64,000 bases of DNA from positions 62,001-126,000 of the forward strand of contig JASAMV010006079.1 in the NCBI GenBank assembly GCA_030248065.1. Direction: 5' to 3'. The DNA is from Rhynchonema sp. JSB1_4. Lineage: Eukaryota > Nematoda > Chromadorea > Monhysterida > Xyalidae. The notes beneath the pieces were generated by a model. That model was not told the DNA's origin and did not search any database. It worked only from the letters and a program-made list of their open reading frames with translations. Positions 57,101 to 64,000 of this stretch are shown one piece after another. A program made the translations under genes and the position numbers. Each line of letters opens with the position of its first letter. Position 1 is the first letter of the stretch.

Positions 57101-60100
57101 ATTCCTGTATTTGAACCACATCACTACGAACATTACTACTGCAACTGATTGCAACTGATCCAATTTGCAACATTGCAGTTCCGATCTGGAAACGTCGTTC
57201 GCGAACGGTCTCAACGCACTGGTGTGTTTCCTACAAGCCGCCAGGATTGACGTTGCGTTGAAGTCACGCAAACACATGGCACGCGCGTTGTGGTTGGTTG
57301 ACATCGACACTCATTGTCGCTGTTGATGTTTCAATGGGTGAATGTTTCACAGGCTGCTGGCCAATCTGTCGCAGTTGTCGCGTCGTACCGCGAATTTCGC
57401 CGATCAACTGAACTCGGCGCTGCGCAAATACGCGTGCGAGGTGCAGGCCAATAATTGGCTGCCTTGGTTGGTTGCACTTTAGACTTTGTCATCGGAGGAT
57501 TTTCTTTCGTGATGCATTAAGCAGCGAAGACAGAAACAAGGGGACAAAATAGTGGGTGAATAAAATGTATTTTGTTTCGGTCATGAGAGCCTGAACCAAA
57601 CTGGAGTCAAAGATTCATCCAGAACCACCATGACACACACGCGGCCCTAATTTGTGTCTATTAATCGCTGCCCCATTCGTGGTACCCATATGGCAACATG
57701 CAGGCTCAACCAACTGATCGCGTGTGTTCAACAGTACGGTCAATGTGCGGTGGCCGAGATATTGCTGTATGTGGGCAGGGCATTCCCGCAACCTGTCTAC
57801 CATCAACTGCACACACTGTACCCAAATGGAGTCGAACAATGGATTAGGAATGATGAGGCGAAGAAAGGTTGTCAACTAATGTTTCGTTTGACTCATACAC
57901 TTTTCGTATTTTTAGTCTTGTTTCTTGAACATCAGGGAACGTAATCTGCGCCAAAATTCATTGGGGGGAAACGAAAAACGTTTATGCTTTGGCTGCTTAC
58001 GCATTTATTTCCAGTCTAGCTTAGAGGTAGGCACGTACGCAGGTTAGAACAGAACGCTGTAGCGTTGTCATCGGCGCGACAACTCTGAGAATACGAGCCA
58101 TCAATGTTGGTCGATTTGCAGCGAGCGATCCGACAGCACCGAATGATGGAATGGATGTGGACGGTAGCGGTGGGCAAGGGGATGGTGCTACTGCACGACA
58201 CGAACGGCTGCAGGGTGACACCGCCGATGAATTGTTGGGTCGCATATTGTGCAGACTTGAAACATCGCATTCCACTGATCTCGCTGCACTCAACACCATC
58301 ATTACGGAGGTGGGACACTTTGATGGGTCATTAATTGGCACCGTGTCATCGGGTACCCGAAGCCCAATCGTGGGTGTCAGCACTCGACTCTGCCAATTTT
58401 CAATAATCAATGATCGATCAGAATTGTGAACAACACTGATGTTCCAAAAGTGGCAATTAACGCGATTGCAGTTGGCGTCGCTTCGTATGGACTGGTCCGA
58501 GCTCGCGCACCACCGTTTGTCGGCCATGTTCGATCAGGCCTGCACGCTCGCACATGGTTTGTTGGTGGTTTTTTTGGTACTCGTTTACCGCGCGTTCTGT
58601 CCTGGAGCACTGACCGACTTGTTGCAGCGCACAGCACGGTGAGTGTCGATGCTAAACAACAACAATCGCTGCAACAATTGCAAGTGCCGGTCGCCTTGGT
58701 TGATCAGGCACAGGCAATGATCGATGAGTGCACGGCATGCACGTCGGACAGGTTAGAAGTGTAGATGGTGATGCTGATGATGTTTCATGAATTATGATGA
58801 AAATTGGGACGAAGACGGACAGACTGTGAGCTGAACACAAATTTGTGGAATGTGTTCAGTTCTCCTGAGGACGCACGAATTCGACAAGAAACGGTTGCGG
58901 AAATGACCAACGATCTGCAAATAAGCGCGGCACGTGAAACATCATTAAACAATAGCAGCAGCAGCAGTCGTCGATTGGTGTTGTTCATGGGACGATTGGT
59001 GAAATGGCAGCACACGCTAATGGCTAGGATTAGGACCAGATCCAGGTGCGTTGTACAATTAGCCGTGCTTGTTATGACGGGTCACGTAGTAGGTAGGTCT
59101 ACAGCGCTCAGACACAACGTTTTTGAGACGATTCAAACGTGGTGATCATGTAAGGTGAGTGAGACCGTACGCTCCATGCCCTTTGCGGATCACAGACAAC
59201 CCGTTTGACCTTTGACGGCATTGTGCTGCCGTACACCAGGTGTTGATCAAAGCCATATGATGTTTCAGTGAGTTGGTGCTACGTGATCTGAGTCCATATC
59301 TGTCGACGTACTCGAATCAAGTGGCCAACGTTCAACTCCCAGTTGAATCGCACAGTCAAAAAGTTGGTGTTTTTTGAATTTCTAATCGTTCATGTAAGCG
59401 TTTGTGTCATGCTGTCCTGCCCCTTTGTGTGTCTGGTCCTCCGCAGCCACTTACAACATCAACTAAGATTGTGCTTGTCAAAATTCAGGGTGTGGTCTAC
59501 AACAGCGACATCGCTCGATTCTGTCCGCGTGTACGACGTGTGATTAGGGGCAACAACTCAATCAATTATACGATCGATGTGTTTGCGCACAACGGAAAGG
59601 TAGGCAATTAGCCAACTGCTTCTGACGTCCTTTTATGTACCGTTAAAAGTTGCGTTGTTTGCAAAATTTAATTTGTGATTTTTACTACCGAATAGCCAAT
59701 ATACGGGTACGTTATATTCAAACTCCATGTTGCACTCTCATAGTTCCTTTCCTCCGATCGTATTCAATTGTGCACGCACACTATTGCAACTGCAGCGCTA
59801 TTCGTACGTGATTGAACGCGTTGAGAGTCGGGCGCGTGACGCGTCACAACAACGAGTCGCACAATTGTTCAAATTCTTGAATGCTCTGCTCGCCAAGGAT
59901 TGTGTGAGTTGAATTGGATTGATTGATTGATCAACCGTTGTGATTCATTGAATTCAAGTGATAACTTGAGTTGATCAATTGCAGCAAACGGCGCGTCGTC
60001 TGTTGTACTTTGCACCGCCGAGTTCGATGCCGATCGGCGCCACACATCGACTCGTACAGACCGATCAACATCAGATCACGTTGATGACCGTCTTGCAACA

Positions 60101-62137
60101 GGTGTGTATCGTACAGACTGCACTTTGGACGATATCAATCCTAGAGACAAATTTGATTCACCCTTAGCAACGCTCACGTCACATACAGCCGTTTCAGCGC
60201 CTGAGGACCATGTGAACTTGAAAACGTTGGCCTAGGTCGCGGCCTAAACCTTTGTTGCGCCTTTGTTCCATTTGTATGACCCAATTGTAGGTGTGTGACA
60301 ACGAGCGACGTGGCTCAACGGCCAACGATCTTGTGACGCGTTACTACGACCGGCTGGTGGTCTCGACCGGCCCCACGTCGGCCAACTACGCCAAACTATT
60401 GGAAATGATCGTAAAGGTACGTTACAGTGACCAACTTGTGATCGAAAGGCTCACACCAACGTGATGTTTCGAATGTTGCAGGACACGATCAATGACGTGG
60501 TGCCACGTGACCGACTGCAACGTTACGTCAGTGTCAGGGTGCCGGACGCGACGCACTACTACACGTTCAGAAATCAGGTGATGCCAGCAGCATGATAAAG
60601 CAGTTATCGCGAAAGAAGCAGTTGTAGATATTGTGGTACTCGTCCCCAATAGTTGTTTGTTTGTTTGGCTATGGCATGGCACATCGACCGTCTGTGAAAA
60701 CAGGCCGAAACGGGCAAAACTCACTGCTGTTACATTCTTGGGTGTGAACCTAAGCCCCAGGTCCGAGGCTAAGCTACAGTGGTGAGGTGACGAGCACAAC
60801 CAGTATCCCGAGTGTGTAGCTACCACCGGTTGATTTGATTGCAGATGTGCGTGCATTTGTCCCTGTTGTCCATCGCCGAGACGGCACTGCATTTGACACG
60901 GTTGAATGCGCAGGACCTGTTGATCAACATGCGCACGGGCGTGACGGCCACGTTGGCGTTGGCTGTCGACCTGAAGGCCGGCGAACAGAATGGTGTGTAC
61001 CTACTTATATGTAGGTGGACGATTTGTTTTATTGTGTGCACACCAACTCAATAATACATAATAGAAGAAGGTTACCAGTGCAAGAAGCATAATTACAAGA
61101 CCTTGTGTGGTCCATGATTTCGCCGAACATATGTGGATGATGGATGGATCTGTTCACGCATAAAGATTGAGTGGCAACAAGAGGCATGAACAAGCTACGT
61201 ATGTGTATTTGTTGCGTTTATAGAGTGGCTCGCCCCCCCCCCCCCGCCGCCCGTCTCACTGATTGTTCAGGTTTTTGGGCTTTGGCCTATGACGGGCTAA
61301 TCTGGTACTCACTTGCAAAGTTAGCAAGCAGCCGTTTCACGCACCCAAACGCATGAACGCACATTGCCATCAAATTGAAATAACTCAAAGGTCCCTAGTT
61401 GTGTGCCTGAGACCCAATTCAAGTCCCCCTTGATCTGCACAGCAGCCGAGCTCGACAACAGCACGCGACCGGTGACGTGTCGTTTGACGGGCAACATTGT
61501 GCATCTGTTGGGCACATCAAACATCGACGGACGGGTATGGGCGTGCATGACGGCGTCCGCCAAATGCTGGTATCAGGTACGTGTCTAATGGTGGAATACA
61601 GAACATTGGCAATATGTGTGGCAAAATTGATAATATTTGTGCTGGATGCTTTGAAGCTCTGACGAACAGCAACAATGGCGAATTGCATTGCAGGCCGTTG
61701 TGGCAGCATTACTCCGACCGATCCTGTGGCACGAGTTCATTCAGTACATCAATCAACAACGCATCAAGTCCGGTGAACAGGTGCGTTGTGTTGTGACTGA
61801 GTTGATGTTTCACATTATGATGTGTAGTGTTTGTGCTCAGATGGCGCCCGGCACCAGTCCACCGCCCGAACTGTTGACCATGGTCGCCAGATCAACCGGC
61901 AAAATCACGTCCACTCTTTCTGGTTGGTTACAGCTGCCGGGTAACTCTGTTGATTTCCATGCACTCACTGCCATAACGTGTATCCATTCTACGCACTTGA
62001 GTACGGAGCGTTGTATTGCAGCGTACGCGTTGTGCGATGCAAATGCTGATCGAACGCAGATACATTTGTTGTTGAACAAATGCGCGGCGCTCGAGAATAT
62101 CGCCAAAATGGACCCGGCCTGGCATCCCTGGTTCTGA
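33167..62137 (+). CDS. TRRAP: TRRAP/Tra1, PIKK-family pseudokinase scaffold (99 exons)
   Basis: TRRAP is the large activator-binding scaffold of the SAGA and NuA4/TIP60 histone acetyltransferase complexes in the nucleus. I followed it from ATG 33167 to TGA 62137 through 99 exons whose phases match at every junction. The total is about 4,160 codons, against about 3,860 in vertebrates. The extra length is mainly low-complexity inserts (for example 37135-38129 and 48792-49157). Order along the protein: HEAT repeats, FAT, FRB-like region, degenerate kinase domain, FATC. Uncertain points are alternative donors at 42390/42402 and 54404/54407, the non-conserved first two exons, and one GC-AG intron at 43914. 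Exon lists are given in the four block entries. Confidence 0.96.
33365..33526. repeat. 28-bp inverted repeat in TRRAP intron 1
   Basis: CTACGC then AACACGAGCCCGATTTCGGAG at 33365-33392 is matched inverted at 33499-33526, with one mismatch and a 106-nt loop. It is either a small foldback element or a stem in the first intron. Confidence 0.8.
43009..43171. mobile_element. Small inverted-repeat element, family F, TRRAP intron
   Basis: It is bounded by ATTTTCAAAACGGTG and CACCGTTTCGAAAAT, with internal GAGCTCGGTGTAAA and TTTACACCGA blocks. It is clearly related to 51096-51307 but more degenerate. No target duplication is evident. Confidence 0.7.
45173..45593. mobile_element. hAT-like miniature element, family G, TRRAP intron 46
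   Basis: The ends are CAGTGGTGTCGTTG and CAACGACACCACTG, flanked by the 8-bp duplication ATCATTGG (45165-45172 and 45594-45601). TTTCCCATACC occurs about seven times near the two ends. It lies 40 bp after the exon ending at 45133 and leaves the splice sites intact. Confidence 0.9.
51096..51307. mobile_element. Small inverted-repeat element, family F, TRRAP intron
   Basis: The left end ATTTTCGAAACGGTGTAAAG and its complement at the right end extend about 43 bp inward through GTCAGTTGGG and GTCGGTG. A second inverted pair (AGCTCGGTGTAAAC / GTTTACACCGA) lies inside. The 212-bp element is nearly a complete palindrome and non-coding. Confidence 0.85.
52685..58309 (+). other. TRRAP: TRRAP FAT region, exons 69-85
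   Basis: Exons: 52685-52804, 52877-53020, 53081-53194, 53275-53412, 53601-53690, 53756-53863, 54224-54407, 54731-54864, 55268-55458, 55727-55862, 56114-56272, 56333-56407, 56718-56854, 57179-57292, 57353-57466, 57704-57867 and 58122-58309. Anchors are YVGESHGVWHRAIMLL, LLVECAWRMPQWQLMKDAL, WRRLPTIV, IIKTWRNRAPTVSDSLTHW, DVLNRLHTMPTVPT and WGRWGEHLQ. FAT repeats clamp the kinase domain in all PIKKs. Family members PIKK-wide end this region near the YPNG-type segment at 57820. Confidence 0.92.
54408..54694. mobile_element. Possible family G remnant in TRRAP intron 75
   Basis: The right side TTCTAACGACACCACTG shares its last 11 bases with the family G terminus, and the left side CATGGTGGTTAGTAA is a weak complement. 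There is no 8-bp duplication. If real, the element's left end overlaps the splice donor. Confidence 0.35.
58472..61922 (+). other. TRRAP: TRRAP FRB-like and degenerate kinase domain, exons 86-98
   Basis: Exons: 58472-58556, 58628-58751, 58860-59045, 59269-59362, 59447-59599, 59796-59903, 59985-60101, 60291-60416, 60482-60577, 60845-60992, 61446-61576, 61694-61780 and 61841-61922. Anchors are IARFCPRVRRVI, IDVFAHNGK, RLVQTDQHQITLMTVLQQ, TRYYDRLVV, PDATHYYTFRNQ and ETALHLTRLN. I see neither the PIKK catalytic-loop pattern (HxDxxxxN) nor a DFG in the expected span 60845-61576. This agrees with TRRAP being a pseudokinase. Confidence 0.92.
62022..62137 (+). other. TRRAP: TRRAP FATC tail, last exon
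   Basis: The last exon encodes the ~33-residue FATC segment ending ALENIAKMDPAWHPWF and a TGA. MDPAWHPW plus one hydrophobic residue is the invariant C-terminus of TRRAP/Tra1 and fixes the 3' end of the gene. Confidence 0.97.
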
Positions 62138-62659
62138 TTGTTGTTCTATCGCTTGTTATCATTATTTCTTGTTCCGTTATGTCTCTGTTACACTGTCTTG
62201 ATTTGTACATGTTTTTCATGACACAACAGCTAATGTGCAACATTCTGGTGCATATTTTTCTAATCGCTTACGTCTAGTTTCGATATCATGCTGGCTTGCC
62301 GTTCCGTATAAAGAAAGCCACCGATATGATGTATAGAATTGTATGTCTGTCGCGGCAAAACGAAACATACAAGCTGACACTGATGTTAAAATTGTAGATT
62401 CTGAAATTTAACTGAACAGATAATTTAAAGCGCGCCTACCTACAGTACCTACAGTTTCATGGGTAATGGTCTTCAATTATCGTGTGCACGTAAACAAGCG
62501 GTGTTCGTTTGACGTCAATCGAGACAACGTGCTCAGCTGACATGATACAAAACTGAACACACCTGAAAACGAAACAATATTTTCGTGCGCATCGTTCAAC
62601 AGCTTATAATACCTTTCATCTTATCGTATCACGTCGCAAATGTGGAATATGGGCCGAAA
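62138..62659. other. TRRAP 3' UTR and short intergenic region
   Basis: The stretch is AT-rich and non-coding. I found no clear AATAAA after the TRRAP stop. The promoter of the next gene must lie here but I cannot point to it. Confidence 0.5.
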
Positions 62660-63550
62660 ATGAGCGCAATTCTCTTGTCAATTGCCAGTATTCTCGTATC
62701 TGCTGTGTTTGCTGTTGACAGCAAGCAACTGTCAGCAACGCCTTTGATCTGCGTACAGCAGTGCATCAAACGCAAATGCATTCTGGCAAACACTCTGCCG
62801 CTCAAAGGCGAACGCAATGTGGTCGCTGAATGCGACTGCGATCTCTGTCCACAACCAACAGGTGTGTGAATGCCGATTCAGCAGCTGTTTTCATGAAATA
62901 TGGACTAGAATCAAACTTGGTGATGTGGTCCGGGTCCGATGATCACGTGGATCTCTGTAGGTTGTTTCGAGACTCCGATATACAGTAGTAGATTTCTTAA
63001 TTAACTGCCGTGCATTTAAATACGCCCCGTAAATCTCCAGGTCTGAACTCGAACGCTGGCCAAGCGCAGTTCTGAAACACTGCGCACAGCTGCCTGGCCG
63101 GCTGGCAAGCTGCGTGCGTGTTTGTTTGTCCGAATGTTTCAAAAGTCGATTTCGGGTTTAGATCTGGGCATTAACTATGGGACGCACCACATTGCACGGC
63201 AGCGAATTAGGAAATTTACTATGTATACCACTGATGCAGCTTGAGTAATATTTGCGCCGGCCGAAATTATTCACATCAATAGATGGCACCGGTCACCAAG
63301 TTTGGTAACGACGCAAAAATGTTTATTTTCCCGTAAGTTCCTTCTTCCCCATTCAGAGTTCGGTGCGATCTGTGCCGAGCTGAACATTCCCGTCCACGAA
63401 CTGCGATTGTCGAATGGCAAGACCCCTCCGTTGTGGCAGGGACTCGACGCAATCAGTGTGGTCACAAGCACGGTGAAACCACGGAATTGTGGCTGGTGTT
63501 GGGTGAAAATGAACATCAAAATTGTGTGCAAGCATAATTGTAATCAATGA
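62660..63550 (+). CDS. Small secreted cysteine-rich protein, family unknown (2 exons)
   Basis: Exons 62660-62861 and 63357-63550 join in frame (phase 1) to give 131 residues. The first ~18 residues are a good signal peptide (MSAILLSIASILVSAVFA), after which the mature chain starts VDSKQL. About eleven cysteines are spread over the two exons, with CVQQCIKRKC and ECDCDLC in the first and NCGWCW and CKHNC in the second. That suggests a disulfide-rich extracellular protein. An in-frame upstream ATG at 62585 would bury the signal sequence, so I prefer 62660. I do not recognise the family. AATAAA lies 15 bp after the stop. An undetected exon within the 495-bp intron is possible. Confidence 0.7.
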
Positions 63551-63564
63551 CAAATATAAATACA

Positions 63565-63570
63565 AATAAA
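63565..63570 (+). promoter_or_regulatory. Polyadenylation signal of the secreted-protein gene
   Basis: AATAAA lies 15 bp downstream of the TGA at 63548-63550, with a second AATAAA a few bases on. Confidence 0.55.
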
Positions 63571-63810
63571 AAAATAAATATAAATACTAGATAAATATTA
63601 CTGGATATATATAGATGTAATACAGCTGTATTTATATTCTTCGGTGTTAGTTCGTATTATGTATTTTTCATGTTATTTTCATTATGTACTACATACATCG
63701 TATGCCTGCAGTGGAATGAATTCGCATGTGACACGCCGATATCACGACCTGAGATCAGGCAAAATGAACAATGTTATTTTAATGATTAGAAATGTCAAAA
63801 TTCAAAATAC

Positions 63811-63816
63811 TTTATT
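63811..63816 (-). promoter_or_regulatory. Candidate polyadenylation signal, minus strand
   Basis: TTTATT on the plus strand reads AATAAA on the minus strand, 112 bp past the proposed stop at 63928. It supports a gene entering from the right. Confidence 0.4.
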
Positions 63817-63927
63817 CAACAAACTTTCAGACCAAATATTGGAAAGCGCGTCCAACAGTAACAAATATGGAAGTATATACATAGTATACATTTCATTGTA
63901 ATTTGTACACATCCGTATTTTCAATTA

Positions 63928-64000
63928 TCAGTCGAGTTCATCGGGCGGTGAACGTTTGTCGTGTGCCTTCTGTCTGACAATGGTCGGTTTACGCTGTGGC
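63928..64000 (-). CDS. Possible 3' end of a minus-strand gene (partial)
   Basis: Reading leftwards from the window edge, one frame gives QRKPTIVRQKAHDKRSPPDE and two more residues before a TGA at 63930-63928. An AATAAA for this strand lies 112 bp further on (63816-63811). The basic-then-acidic end is plausible for a real C-terminus. A second frame is also open here, and I recognise no family. Confidence 0.4.
   Translation of the reverse strand, partial: PQRKPTIVRQKAHDKRSPPDELD

Overview
This is a metazoan nuclear window. It carries intron-rich protein genes with GT-AG introns (mostly 60-600 bp, exons mostly 75-200 bp), AATAAA signals, a non-LTR retrotransposon and many short DNA transposons. 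The proteins (NDUFA8, CUX1/CASP, secernin, TRRAP) point to an animal, probably an invertebrate bilaterian. I cannot name the lineage.

Layout. Positions 1-7150 are a transposon graveyard. They hold inverted-repeat elements, a ~2.3 kb imperfect palindrome built on arrays of a TTAGGGTCCA-like unit, and nested hAT-like miniature elements whose 8-bp target duplications can be read directly. NDUFA8 follows at 7726-9052 (3 exons, +), then about 4 kb without a supportable gene. Next is the CUX1/CASP locus (13073-23209, +). Eight shared coiled-coil exons are followed either by eleven exons encoding three CUT domains and a homeodomain, or by eight downstream exons encoding the Golgi-type CASP tail. Secernin (23901-26593, 7 exons, -) lies tail-to-tail with it. 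Low-complexity C-rich sequence and a 5'-truncated, twice-frameshifted LINE (about 27950-30737, -) come next, then another patch of nested DNA transposons (30738-32873).

TRRAP (Tra1) occupies 33167-62137 on the + strand. I could resolve it into 99 exons whose phases agree throughout, predicting about 4,160 residues: HEAT repeats, FAT, a degenerate PI3K-like kinase domain and a FATC tail. Its introns carry three or four small inverted-repeat transposons and a repeatedly occurring oriented 10-mer (TGATGTTTCA) close to 3' splice sites. A small secreted cysteine-rich protein (62660-63550, +) follows. The last ~70 bp may be the 3' end of a minus-strand gene.

The genes do not form a pathway. NDUFA8 is mitochondrial complex I, CUX1 a transcription factor, CASP a Golgi membrane protein, secernin a cytosolic Ntn-hydrolase-family protein and TRRAP a scaffold of histone acetyltransferase complexes. 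What ties the window together is a dense population of hAT-like miniature elements ending in CAG(T/A/G)G that have inserted into each other, into introns and just upstream of TRRAP. All exon models come from reading splice signals, frame and family resemblance; no computation or search was run.
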